Positions 8,189-15,514 of a DNA stretch of 18,874 nt are shown here, piece by piece (position 1 is the stretch's first letter; each line of letters starts with the position of its first letter). The DNA lies in contig WREE01000021.1 of NCBI GenBank assembly GCA_009779515.1, positions 1-18,874 on the forward strand, in the 5' to 3' direction. The notes below the pieces were generated by a model. The model saw nothing but the letters and a program-made list of their open reading frames with translations. It had not been told where the DNA came from and ran no database searches. Source of the DNA: Symbiobacteriaceae bacterium (GTDB lineage Bacteria; Bacillota; JAAYKD01; WRDA01). A program made the translations under genes and the position numbers.

Positions 8189-9253
8189 GTGAATGCACGC
8201 AAAGGGCGTATCCTCCTGGCTATTGTTCAGGACTATATTCATGGCGCTGAACCGGTAGGCTCCAGGACTATCGCCCGCCGCTATCTCTCTCAGCTTAGTG
8301 CCGCCACTATTCGTAACGAAATGGCCGACCTGGAAGAGATGGGCTTTTTAGAACAGCCTCATACCTCAGCAGGGCGTATACCTTCCGATAAAGGGTACCG
8401 TTTTTATGTCAATTACTTACTCAACGACCAGGAAGCTCTGGATGACGACCACTGGGAGCAAGCCCGTAGCCAGGCTAAGCTGGAAATCGCTACCTTAAGG
8501 CAGCGCTACACCACCGGGGTCAAAGCGGTGGAAGCGATAGTTCAGGAGACCAGTCAGATGCTCTCCTCTCTTACCAGCTATATCGCCTTAATCTCAGCGC
8601 CAGGCTCCCAACAAAGCTCCTTCTATCGCCTCCAGCTAGTGGAGATGGGTGCGGGGCAGGCAGTAGCGGTTCTGGTCAGCGATCACGGGCATGTAGCCAA
8701 CCGGATTATCCCCATCCCCCAAGGAGCTAACCAGCGTTGGCTCAACGAAGTCTCTGAATATCTCAGTTCTACCCTACAGGGACGCACCTTGCAGCAGCTG
8801 GCTACCGAAGGGATGCGTGAACTGCGGCGGGAGCTGGCGGGACGAAGACACGATTACGACCTTTTTTTCGACACTTTACTCAAGATGCTCCGGGAAGCAG
8901 CCCCCGGTAGGCTCTTTCTCGGCAGTACCACGCAAATAATGACTTTACCGGAGTTCCAGGATTTGGAGCGGATGCGTTCCTTACTCTCCTTTATCGAGAC
9001 AGATCAGCATTTGCAACAGCTGCTCTCCCCGGGGGAAGAAGAGGCTAGAGAGCTGCTGGTGCGGATAGGTGCGGAAAATTCCCTGACCGAAGTGGGGAAC
9101 CTTTCCCTGGTCTCTGCTCCTTATCAGCAACATGGGCGCTTGTTGGGTTACCTGGGGATCTTGGGTCCCACCCGCATGGATTATGCTCGGGTTTTAGCCA
9201 TTGTCCTGGAAATGTCTGTTTTACTCAATGAAACCATGGAGCGGTTAGACTAG
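8189..9253 (+). CDS. hrcA: Heat-inducible transcription repressor HrcA
   Basis: This dimeric cytoplasmic repressor of class I heat-shock genes binds the CIRCE element just upstream and thus controls its own operon. The N-terminal winged-helix domain is clear: AEPVGSRTIARRY, SAATIRNEMADLEEMGFLEQPHTSAGRIPSDKGYRFYV split over residues ~20-75. A GAF-like middle domain and the C-terminal segment (IGAENSL.., LGYLGILGPTRMDYARV) follow. The length of 354 residues is normal. I chose GTG 8189 (protein starting MNARKGRIL) because GAGGTG at 8177-8182 lies 6 bp before it. The in-frame GTG at 8180 falls within that ribosome binding site and would add only three residues. grpE follows after 16 bp. Confidence 0.97.
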   Translation: MNARKGRILLAIVQDYIHGAEPVGSRTIARRYLSQLSAATIRNEMADLEEMGFLEQPHTSAGRIPSDKGYRFYVNYLLNDQEALDDDHWEQARSQAKLEIATLRQRYTTGVKAVEAIVQETSQMLSSLTSYIALISAPGSQQSSFYRLQLVEMGAGQAVAVLVSDHGHVANRIIPIPQGANQRWLNEVSEYLSSTLQGRTLQQLATEGMRELRRELAGRRHDYDLFFDTLLKMLREAAPGRLFLGSTTQIMTLPEFQDLERMRSLLSFIETDQHLQQLLSPGEEEARELLVRIGAENSLTEVGNLSLVSAPYQQHGRLLGYLGILGPTRMDYARVLAIVLEMSVLLNETMERLD

Positions 9254-9269
9254 CACAAGGAGAGATAAT

Positions 9270-9878
9270 ATGCCACGAAAACCGTTAAGAGGGCGTAAGT
9301 ACCACCCCTCTGAAAAACCAAAGCAAGAGCTTTATCAGGAACCAGAGGCAAGTAGTTTCGCGAGGGACGATTTCGCTACTTCTTTGCTGTCGTCGTCGGA
9401 GCTAGGAGTGGTGGTTATTCCTCAGGAGGAATACCTGCGCCTGCAAGAGGAGGCTGAGGCTCGTGCCGAGGCCGAGCTGCAGGTGAAGCGCTGGCAAGCC
9501 GATTTTGAAAACTACCGCCGCCGCGTAACCCGCGAACGTGAAGAGTTTATCCAGTACGCCAGCCTGGAGCTTATCCAGCGGCTATTACCGGTTTTAGATA
9601 ATTACGAAAGAGCGTTAGCAGCCTCTGCCAACGACCCTCAATCTTTTAGAGACGGCGTGGAGATGATCTACCGCCAGCAGTTGGAGGTGCTTATCCGGGA
9701 AGGGTTAGAGGTAGTAGATCCCGCCGGGGAACCTTTTGACCCTAACTTTCATGAAGCGGTGCTTTCTGTGGCTGCGGAAGAAGGGGTTGCTTCCCAAACT
9801 GTGGTGGAAGTACTGCAGAAAGGTTACATTTTAAGGGGGCGGCTGCTGCGACCTGCTCTGGTAAAAGTAGCAAATTAA
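9270..9878 (+). CDS. grpE: Nucleotide exchange factor GrpE
   Basis: GrpE (202 residues) releases ADP from DnaK and so resets the chaperone cycle. Residues ~1-50 form a charged, low-complexity N-terminus. A long Glu/Ala/Arg-rich helix, which is the dimerising coiled coil and thermosensor, spans about 50-110 and includes WQADFENYRRRVTRER. The C-terminal beta domain carries the family signature GEPFDPNFHEAV and ends KGYILRGRLLRPALVKV. ATG 9270 is preceded by AAGGAGA at 9257-9263. It lies between hrcA and dnaK on one transcript and no internal promoter is evident. Confidence 0.96.
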   Translation: MPRKPLRGRKYHPSEKPKQELYQEPEASSFARDDFATSLLSSSELGVVVIPQEEYLRLQEEAEARAEAELQVKRWQADFENYRRRVTREREEFIQYASLELIQRLLPVLDNYERALAASANDPQSFRDGVEMIYRQQLEVLIREGLEVVDPAGEPFDPNFHEAVLSVAAEEGVASQTVVEVLQKGYILRGRLLRPALVKVAN

Positions 9879-9909
9879 AATACAGTTTATATAATAGGAG
9901 GTAATGAAT

Positions 9910-11736
9910 ATGGGAAAAGTTATCGGTATCGACTTAGGCACCACTAACTCGGTGGTTGCCGTTATGGAGGGTGGTCAACCCACCATTATCACCGGACGGG
10001 AAGGAAGTAGGTTGCTCCCCTCGGTGGTAGGTTTCAAAGGGAGCGAACTCCTGGTAGGCAATGTGGCTAAAAGACAAGCAGTGAGCAACCCTGACCGCAC
10101 TATCAGATCCATTAAGCGTCATATGGGAAGCAACTACAATGTCACCATCGACGGTAAGAGCTATACCCCTCAGGATATCTCAGCCATGATTTTACGTAAA
10201 CTCAAGGAAGATGCGGAGGCCTACTTGGGGGAGACGGTAACCCAGGCAGTTATTACCGTTCCGGCTTATTTTCAAGACGCCCAGCGCCAAGCCACCAAAG
10301 ATGCAGGCGCCATTGCCGGTCTGGAAGTCTTGCGTATCGTCAACGAGCCTACGGCAGCAGCACTGGCTTACGGGCTGGACAGCGAGCACGATCAAATCGT
10401 GATGGTCTTCGACTTAGGGGGAGGCACCTTCGATGTCTCTATTCTGGAAATGGGGGACGGCGTCTACGAAGTTAAAGCCACCAATGGCGATAATAAACTG
10501 GGTGGCGACGACTTCGACCAAAAAGTAGTAGACTGGATTGTGGCTGAGTTTAAGCAGTCCGATGGTATCGACCTCAGTCGCGACCGGGTAGCGCTGCAAC
10601 GCCTTAAAGAGGCAGCGGAGAAAGCCAAGATCGAGCTTTCTACCCTGGTAACTACCACGATCAATCTTCCCTTTATCACCTCAGATGCCAGCGGTGCCCG
10701 TCACTTAGATTTAACTCTCACCCGAGCTAAGTTCAACGAGCTAACTTCGGTTCTGGTGGATAAAACCATGGGACCGACCCGCCAAGCCCTGCGAGATTCC
10801 GGCTTTACCGCCGCGCAAATTTCGAAGGTTATCTTAGTGGGAGGCTCCACCCGTATTCCGGCAGTGCAGGAGGCCTTGCATAGCTTCATGGGCAAAGAGC
10901 CTTTCAAGGGGGTTAATCCCGACGAAGTTGTTGCCGCCGGTGCTGCTATCCAGGCGGGTGTCCTGGGAGGCGATGTTAAAGGGGTAGTCTTGGTGGATGT
11001 CACCCCCCTCTCCTTAGGGGTGGAAACCTTGGGTGGGGTCTTTACCAGAATGATTAACCGTAACACCGCTATCCCCACCTTGGCTAAGGAAATTTACTCC
11101 ACTGCCGCCGATGGACAAACCAGTGTGGAAATTCATGTTCTGCAAGGGGAGCGGGAGATGGCAGCAGGTAATGTTACCCTAGGCCGCTTCAACTTAGATG
11201 GTATCCCACCGGCGCCCAGAGGTATGCCTCGCATCGAAGTCTCTTTTGATATCGATGCCAACGGCATTGTCAATGTCACCGCGAAAGATTTGGGTACCGG
11301 CAAGGCCCAAAATGTCACCCTAAAATCGTCTTCTAACTTAAGCAAAGAGGAGATTGAGCGGAAAGTAAAAGAGGCTGAAGCCTATGCTGCCGAAGATAAA
11401 ATCCGCCGCCAAGAGGTAGAAACCAGGAACAAGGCGGAGCATCAAATATACCAAACCGAAAAGACCCTTAAGGAATTAGAGGATAAAGTCAGCCCCGAGG
11501 AGAAAGCAGAGATTGAAGCAGCTATCGAGGAAGTCCGTAGCGCTTTGGCAGGGGAAGACCAGGAGGCCATTAATCAAACTTCCGATGCTTTAACCGAGCA
11601 TCTCTACAAGCTCACCAGCCGTATTTACGAGGCTCAGGCAGCCGCTGAGCAGCAGGCTCAAGCCGCCGCCTCTCCCGACGAGGGTACCGTCATCGACCTG
11701 GAGCCGGATAAAGAGCCCGAGGAGCCGAAGTCGTAA
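9910..11736 (+). CDS. dnaK: Molecular chaperone DnaK (Hsp70)
   Basis: DnaK is an ATP-driven chaperone that binds exposed hydrophobic peptides and works with DnaJ and GrpE. Seen: phosphate-1 motif GIDLGTTNS at the N-terminus, VPAYFQDAQRQATKDAG, the phosphate-2 motif VFDLGGGTFDVS, and VGGSTRIPAVQ in the ATPase domain. The linker VLVDVTPLSLG leads to the substrate-binding beta domain, and an alpha lid ends in an acidic tail (EEPKS). It has 608 residues, as usual for Gram-positive DnaK, and lacks the ~24-residue insertion in the ATPase domain typical of Gram-negative forms. I chose ATG 9910: AGGAGG at 9896-9901 is 8 bp away, but only 2 bp from ATG 9904, and family members start MGKVIGIDLG. Confidence 0.98.
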   Translation: MGKVIGIDLGTTNSVVAVMEGGQPTIITGREGSRLLPSVVGFKGSELLVGNVAKRQAVSNPDRTIRSIKRHMGSNYNVTIDGKSYTPQDISAMILRKLKEDAEAYLGETVTQAVITVPAYFQDAQRQATKDAGAIAGLEVLRIVNEPTAAALAYGLDSEHDQIVMVFDLGGGTFDVSILEMGDGVYEVKATNGDNKLGGDDFDQKVVDWIVAEFKQSDGIDLSRDRVALQRLKEAAEKAKIELSTLVTTTINLPFITSDASGARHLDLTLTRAKFNELTSVLVDKTMGPTRQALRDSGFTAAQISKVILVGGSTRIPAVQEALHSFMGKEPFKGVNPDEVVAAGAAIQAGVLGGDVKGVVLVDVTPLSLGVETLGGVFTRMINRNTAIPTLAKEIYSTAADGQTSVEIHVLQGEREMAAGNVTLGRFNLDGIPPAPRGMPRIEVSFDIDANGIVNVTAKDLGTGKAQNVTLKSSSNLSKEEIERKVKEAEAYAAEDKIRRQEVETRNKAEHQIYQTEKTLKELEDKVSPEEKAEIEAAIEEVRSALAGEDQEAINQTSDALTEHLYKLTSRIYEAQAAAEQQAQAAASPDEGTVIDLEPDKEPEEPKS

Positions 11737-11825
11737 AACAGCCTGTTGCAGAGGGAGATTGTCCTCCAGTTGAAGTTATTCCACCTAGAGGCGAGAGGCT
11801 TAACTCCCTATTGCCTGCGGCAAGA

Positions 11826-11856
11826 CCCCCACCTCTAAGGGAAGCGTAGGTGGGGG
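11826..11856 (+). other. Stable hairpin between dnaK and dnaJ
   Basis: CCCCCACCT (11826-11834) pairs perfectly with AGGTGGGGG (11848-11856) around a 13-nt loop. It is not followed by a T-tract, so it is a poor intrinsic terminator. It sits in the 145-bp dnaK-dnaJ gap, 25 bp before dnaJ. It could act as an mRNA stabiliser or processing site that sets the DnaK:DnaJ ratio; that role is inference. The gap holds no other feature I can support. Confidence 0.6.
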
Positions 11857-11881
11857 ATATGATAAATGAGGTGTAATCCAC

Positions 11882-13072
11882 ATGGCTAAGAAGGACTTTT
11901 ACGATGTCCTGGGAGTACCTAAGGGGACTGACGAGGCGGGCTTAAAGCGCGCTTATCGTAGCTTGGTGCGCGAGCTGCACCCCGATGCTAACCCGGATGA
12001 TCCCAAGGCGGACGAAAAGTTCATGGAGGTTAAGGAAGCTTACGATGTCTTGACTGATCCCAAGAAGAAAGCCATGTACGACCGTTATGGCATGGCTGCC
12101 TTTGAGAATCAAACCTCAGCTGCTAGCAGTAACTCTCGTGCCGGAGGCGGCTTCGACACGCGCTCCGGTGGCTTCGGAGGTTTTGGTATCCCCTTTGACG
12201 ATATCTTCGAAGGGTTTGCCGGCGGTATGCGGACATCATCGGCTCAGCGCCATACTATGCCGGCCAGGGGCGCCGATCATCTGGTTAATGTCACTATCTC
12301 TTTCGAAGACTCCTTTAAGGGGGTTAAGCATGAGGTAGAGCTGACCAAAAACGACATCTGCGCTACTTGCACGGGTACGGGAGCCGCCCCCGGGACTAAG
12401 CCGGAGCTTTGCCCGGTTTGTAACGGCAGTGGGGTAGTTCGTACCGTGCGCCAAACCTTCCTGGGTAGTATGGCTACCCAAATGTCTTGTGATGCCTGCG
12501 GGGGGAGAGGTCAGGTTATCAAAACCCCTTGTCGCGACTGTAACGGGCGTGGCAGGGTGCGTAAAAACCACAAGGTTACCATACCTATTCCCGCCGGCGT
12601 GGAAGATGGCGTTCGCTTAAGAATGCCTGGAGAAGGTGATCCCGGTGATCGGGGGGGACCTGCCGGTGACCTTTACATCCAGCTCAGAGTCCAACCCCAC
12701 AGCCAGTTCCGCCGCTCCGGCAACGACCTATTGGTGGAGCTGCCCATCAGTTTCACCCAAGCGGTATTAGGAGACGAGGTTCCCCTAAAAACTTTGGATG
12801 GCACCATCAATGTCAAAGTTCCAGAGGGTACCGAAAGCGGATCGGTTTTGCGGCAACGGGATCGAGGCTTCCCAGGTAGTGGTGGCTATGGCAGGGGAGA
12901 TCTCCGCATAACCGTGCGAGTTGCCACCCCCAAACGGCTTAACGAAAGTCAAAAGGAAGCTCTTTTGGCTTTTGCCAAAGCTATGGGAGATGAAGCGTTA
13001 GAAGGTACCAACTCCTCAGGTAAAGGTATCTTCGACCGCGTCCGAGAAGCTATTCGCGGAGATCAAAAATGA
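11882..13072 (+). CDS. dnaJ: Co-chaperone DnaJ (Hsp40, type I)
   Basis: DnaJ delivers unfolded substrates to DnaK and stimulates its ATPase. The 396-residue protein has the complete type I layout. The J domain has HPD at residues 33-35. A Gly/Phe-rich region spans about 80-115 and contains GGFGGFGIPFDDIF. A zinc domain has four CxxCxGxG-like repeats between about C160 and residue 225 (CATCTGTG, CPVCNGSG, CDACGGRG, CRDCNGRG). The C-terminal substrate-binding domains and dimerisation end follow. ATG 11882 has GAGGTG at 11868-11873 upstream. It is the last recognisable gene of the heat-shock operon; no prmA or rsmE follows here, unlike many Firmicutes. Confidence 0.97.
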   Translation: MAKKDFYDVLGVPKGTDEAGLKRAYRSLVRELHPDANPDDPKADEKFMEVKEAYDVLTDPKKKAMYDRYGMAAFENQTSAASSNSRAGGGFDTRSGGFGGFGIPFDDIFEGFAGGMRTSSAQRHTMPARGADHLVNVTISFEDSFKGVKHEVELTKNDICATCTGTGAAPGTKPELCPVCNGSGVVRTVRQTFLGSMATQMSCDACGGRGQVIKTPCRDCNGRGRVRKNHKVTIPIPAGVEDGVRLRMPGEGDPGDRGGPAGDLYIQLRVQPHSQFRRSGNDLLVELPISFTQAVLGDEVPLKTLDGTINVKVPEGTESGSVLRQRDRGFPGSGGYGRGDLRITVRVATPKRLNESQKEALLAFAKAMGDEALEGTNSSGKGIFDRVREAIRGDQK

Positions 13073-13081
13073 AAATATTGC

Positions 13082-13132
13082 TTGCATTGTGGGGCAGTTT
13101 CTGCTACAATCCCTTAGCGAACTGCCACACAA
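13082..13132 (+). promoter_or_regulatory. Promoter-like boxes overlapping a long inverted repeat after dnaJ
   Basis: TTGCAT (13082-13087), 17 bp and TACAAT (13105-13110) resemble a sigma-A promoter. The same DNA forms an inverted repeat: TTGTG-G-GGCAGTT (13087-13099) against AACTGCC-A-CACAA (13120-13132), 12 of 13 paired. The -10 box lies in the loop. The promoter could serve the tRNA-Ser gene ~215 bp downstream or a short RNA. The hairpin could instead be a weak end for the dnaJ transcript. Confidence 0.45.
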
Positions 13133-13213
13133 GATATTAGACCGAAAAAACCGTTTTCATGTTCTTTGTTTCCCGTCTAACTTACCTTAAAGGGACAAAA
13201 GTAACCGCTTTTT

Positions 13214-13318
13214 GGCGACATGCGCGTCAAAAAGCAAACTTAATTCTTTGAACAGACCTTAAATCGCCGAAGAGCGCACTCTTAAGGCGAGAGGCTGAAG
13301 ACTTTGTCTTCAGCCTCA
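13214..13318 (+). repeat. 105-bp intergenic repeat, copy B
   Basis: This region aligns over its full length with 18361-18464 in the same orientation. Shared blocks include GCGCGTCAAAAAGCAA, CGCCGAAGAGCGCACTCT and GAAGACTTTGTCTTCAGCCT. The right part contains two hairpins: CGCC..GGCG with inner AAGAG/CTCTT, and a 10-bp perfect stem GGCTGAAGAC/GTCTTCAGCC with a TTT loop. A further stem GCTTTTTG/CAAAAAGC (13207-13214/13228-13235) exists only in this copy. The repeat ends 6 bp before the tRNA-Ser gene. Confidence 0.88.
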
Positions 13319-13324
13319 AGATAT

Positions 13325-13417
13325 GGAGAGGTGCCCGAGTGGCCGAAGGGGGCCGCCTGCTAAGCGGTTATAGTTGCAAAACAGCTATCGCGGGTTCGAA
13401 TCCCGCCTTCTCCGCCA
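13325..13417 (+). tRNA. tRNA-Ser (anticodon GCU)
   Basis: The 93-nt class II tRNA has its CCA encoded. The acceptor stem pairs GGAGAGG (13325-13331) with CTTCTCC (13407-13413), with discriminator G and CCA to 13417. The anticodon stem GCCGC/GCGGT closes a CTGCTAA loop with anticodon GCT, which reads AGC and AGU codons. A long variable arm (TATAGTTG against CAGCTAT) is diagnostic of serine tRNAs, and the T arm is CGCGGGTTCGAATCCCG. It lies at the left end of the accessory region. Confidence 0.96.
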
Positions 13418-13621
13418 ATTTATGATAAATCCGAACTCAGTCCAAGGGGCGACGGGTTCGGATTGGTTCGTTTCGTGGGAGGGAGATGGATTATTGCCAT
13501 CAAATGCTTTCTTTGCTCTTGTAATAAATGTTTAACGTGCTATGCGGTATCACCTCCTCCCAATTAACGTGTGATCTAAGACCTCCAGGGAATGAGCGAC
13601 ACCTTCCACCCAGCATGCAAC
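13418..13621. other. Intergenic stretch after tRNA-Ser, no gene seen
   Basis: I see no credible coding frame. A 9-bp perfect inverted repeat AATCCGAAC (13428-13436) / GTTCGGATT (13456-13464) could end the tRNA transcript, although no T-tract follows. On the minus strand a ribosome-binding-site-like GGAGGAGGTG (about 13552-13561) faces left but leads only into a very short frame of under 20 codons. It may be a relic of a lost gene. Confidence 0.5.
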
Positions 13622-13702
13622 TCTGATAGATGGGGGCAACCCGCCCCCAAACCCCAGACTCCCACCTCACGCACTAGTGCGCGGGGACTCCGGGTCCTGT
13701 AA

Positions 13703-13803
13703 GTGTACACACATTTCAGCGGGACGATTACCATCGTCCCCTACGATTTGTACAATCAATCGTGTACACACATTTCAGCGGGACGATTACCATCGTCCCC
13801 TAC
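13703..13803. repeat. Two perfect 42-bp direct repeats with internal hairpins
   Basis: Bases 13703-13744 and 13762-13803 are identical, separated by 17 bp. Each begins with the palindrome GTGTACAC, contains the hairpin GGGACGAT-TACC-ATCGTCCC (13721-13740 and 13780-13799) and ends CCTAC. Only two units and a short spacer argue against a CRISPR array. Read on the minus strand each is GTAGGGG..., a REP-like intergenic palindrome. Confidence 0.9.
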
Positions 13804-13889
13804 AAAATGACTGCTGCGACATAGAAACAACCCAATCGTCGTGTAACCGTGATTTATTAGTTACTGCACCATATTGGCGATGGATTTTC

Positions 13890-13917
13890 GTAGGGGCAGA
13901 TGGCAATCTGCCCGTTG
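13890..13917 (+). repeat. Third, inverted and diverged member of the GTAGGGG hairpin family
   Basis: GTAGGGG followed by stem GGGCAGAT (13894-13901), loop GGCA and ATCTGCCC (13906-13913) has the same layout as the reverse complement of the 42-bp repeats. The middle stem bases change on both sides together (ACG/CGT to CAG/CTG), so pairing is kept. Orientation is opposite to the first two. Confidence 0.75.
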
Positions 13918-14030
13918 ATGCGGCGTAGAAACCCGTTTCTATCATGCCAGGGGTGAACGCAGTTCATGGGCTTCTACTCTCTGGTGGGGCTTCGCTCCTC
14001 GCCAATATCTTCGATAGTGATTGCAGTGCA

Positions 14031-14066
14031 CCCTTCTCCTGCCTGTGGAGGAGGGGTTTTCTTTTA
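14031..14066 (+). terminator. Rho-independent-type terminator upstream of the patatin gene
   Basis: CCCTTCTCC (14031-14039) pairs with GGAGGAGGG (14047-14055), including one G-T pair, around a TGCCTGT loop, followed by G, TTTT, C, TTTT. No intact gene ends just before it. It may shield the cassette from upstream transcription or be left over from a lost gene. Confidence 0.6.
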
Positions 14067-14208
14067 TACAAAATGAAAAGGAAAATGCCTCATAATCGCA
14101 GAAGCATAATCCAAGATAGTGATACCATCGCTAGATAGAAGCAATATTATCAAATGTAGTGTAAAACCCCTGGCTTGAGCCATGGGAGTATCAGAGAAGG
14201 GGTGAAAT
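14067..14208 (+). promoter_or_regulatory. AT-rich leader of the accessory cassette, with a CCCTGGC/GCCATGGG hairpin
   Basis: This AT-rich stretch should hold the promoter of the cassette, but I see no convincing -35/-10 pair. A TATTAT near 14147 is the best -10-like box. Bases 14166-14185 form a hairpin, CCCCTGGC-TTGA-GCCATGGG, with one mismatch, just before the ribosome binding site AAGGGG (14198-14202). Hairpins of this look occur at ends of IS200/IS605-type elements; no transposase or TnpB is present here. Confidence 0.35.
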
Positions 14209-15501
14209 ATGATCCTACTGAACGATCCTGATGTTAAGGCACTCAGTAAAAAACTCAAACAGAAAGGCGCAGACAAAAATTTTGTGGTGTCCGATCTCAT
14301 CTTGGAACAAGATGGGCAGACTCTGCAATTTGTCGATCTCGTTATGGAGGGTGGCGGTACCCTGGGTATTGCCCTGGTGGGGTATATCTATGCTCTCGAA
14401 CAGGCAAACATTCGCTTTCTTGGTGTCGGGGGGAGTTCAGTGGGGGCAATCGTAGCCCTGCTCCTCTCTTGCCTGGGCAAGAGAACGGAGGAAAAAGGTG
14501 CTGCCCTGGGGGAGATCCTGTCCGAAATGGATATGAAGTCTTTTATTGACGGAGATCTCTTTGCTAGCGCTCTGAGCAGACTGCTGGGCAGCGAGAGTGC
14601 AGGTCAAAAGAAACTGCGGATCGTACTGCTTTCGGCTCTCTCCAGCGGCTCCGTCATCAAAAAATTAGGGTTGAACCCCGGGGACAAATTTCTCGCCTGG
14701 CTTATGGCTTGTCTTGGGAAGGCCGGAGTTCATACGATGAACGATGCTCGCCAAGTGATCGGGTACATGCCCGAAGGTATGACCCATCGTGTATATGGCG
14801 ATAAATTTGCCAAACCGAATGCTTCGTTAAAATTAGTGACGGCCGACCTGACCACCAGCTCGAAAATTATCTTTCCCGAAATGGCACCCCTCTACTGGGA
14901 GGATGTGGATACGATCAACCCAGCCTATTTCGCCCGAGCATCCATGTCCATCCCCGGGTTTTTTCAACCAATGGAAGTACATGGCGTAGCCCAAATCAGC
15001 GATGCGGCGAAAAAATGGCAGGAACTATGCGCTTTCTCGGGAAGGATACCTGACAAGGTCACTTTCTCGGATGGCGGCTTGCTTTCCAACTTTCCTATTT
15101 CCCTGTTCCATCAGCCGCGGGTACCCAACGCTCCCACCTTCGGCGCCAGGTTGGGGTCGTATTCCCGAGTGGTCAATGAAATATCGTCCCTCGGCAGTTA
15201 CGCAGGCAACCTGTTCAACGCCTTACGGCACTACAGCGATTTTGAGTTCATCTACCAAAACCCCGATTATCAGCGGCTTATCGCCTATATACCTACCACG
15301 GGGCACAACTGGCTCAACTTCTATATGTCGGATAAAGAAAAACTCACCCTGTTTAAAAAGGGTATGAAAGCGGCTTATGACTTCATCGAAGATTTTGCCT
15401 GGGAAACCTATAAGGAGATCCGCCGCGAACAGCTCGAGCACGAAAAATCCTTGTCCCGTTTCGGTAAACACAGGCCACGGAATAGACAAATTTCAACATA
15501 A
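14209..15501 (+). CDS. Patatin-like phospholipase family protein
   Basis: This 430-residue protein is a predicted lipid acyl hydrolase using a Ser-Asp dyad. Seen: oxyanion-hole motif GGGTLG (residues 48-53), nucleophile elbow GGSSVGA with G75-x-S77-x-G79, and the catalytic aspartate D288 in FSDGGLLSNFP. A helical lid-like region lies between about residues 90 and 190. No signal peptide or membrane anchor is seen, so it should be cytoplasmic and reach the inner leaflet. The ATG start has an AAGGGG ribosome binding site. It is the first gene of the cassette, 13 bp ahead of the EEP gene. Patatin domains serve as membrane-attacking effectors in bacterial immunity (for example CapV in CBASS), but they also have metabolic roles. 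The catalytic residues appear intact. Confidence 0.9.
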   Translation: MILLNDPDVKALSKKLKQKGADKNFVVSDLILEQDGQTLQFVDLVMEGGGTLGIALVGYIYALEQANIRFLGVGGSSVGAIVALLLSCLGKRTEEKGAALGEILSEMDMKSFIDGDLFASALSRLLGSESAGQKKLRIVLLSALSSGSVIKKLGLNPGDKFLAWLMACLGKAGVHTMNDARQVIGYMPEGMTHRVYGDKFAKPNASLKLVTADLTTSSKIIFPEMAPLYWEDVDTINPAYFARASMSIPGFFQPMEVHGVAQISDAAKKWQELCAFSGRIPDKVTFSDGGLLSNFPISLFHQPRVPNAPTFGARLGSYSRVVNEISSLGSYAGNLFNALRHYSDFEFIYQNPDYQRLIAYIPTTGHNWLNFYMSDKEKLTLFKKGMKAAYDFIEDFAWETYKEIRREQLEHEKSLSRFGKHRPRNRQIST

Positions 15502-15514
15502 GGGGGAAGTTACC

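Larger units (their letters stand above)
13622..13980. repeat. Compound palindromic repeat, copy 2, interrupted
   Basis: Bases 13622-13696 match 7821-7895 and 13921-13980 match 7957-8016, with several substitutions. The middle hairpins of copy 1 are replaced by a ~225-bp segment carrying a different repeat family (13703-13913). The second stem of copy 1, CGCAC-CC-GTGCG, is here the perfect palindrome CGCACTAGTGCG. The outer arms are GTAGAAACCC and GGGCTTCTAC, one mismatch from pairing. It looks like an older copy into which another element was inserted. Confidence 0.8.

Noticed and set aside
9881..9901. TATAAT at 9890-9895 as a dnaK-specific promoter
   Set aside because: There is no -35 box at proper spacing, and the leader to the start codon would be too short to include the ribosome binding site properly.
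13703..13803. Possible mini-CRISPR array (two perfect 42-bp repeats)
   Set aside because: There are only two units, the spacer is 17 bp, each unit carries its own full hairpin, and there are no cas genes. A REP-like intergenic repeat explains it better.
13677..14138. Open frames of 83 and 64 codons in the region after tRNA-Ser
   Set aside because: They translate repeat units and a terminator and have no convincing ribosome binding site or family resemblance.
15377..15514. Longer N-terminus for the EEP gene
   Set aside because: It would overlap the patatin coding region by over 120 bp with no ribosome binding site. ATG 15515 has a good one.
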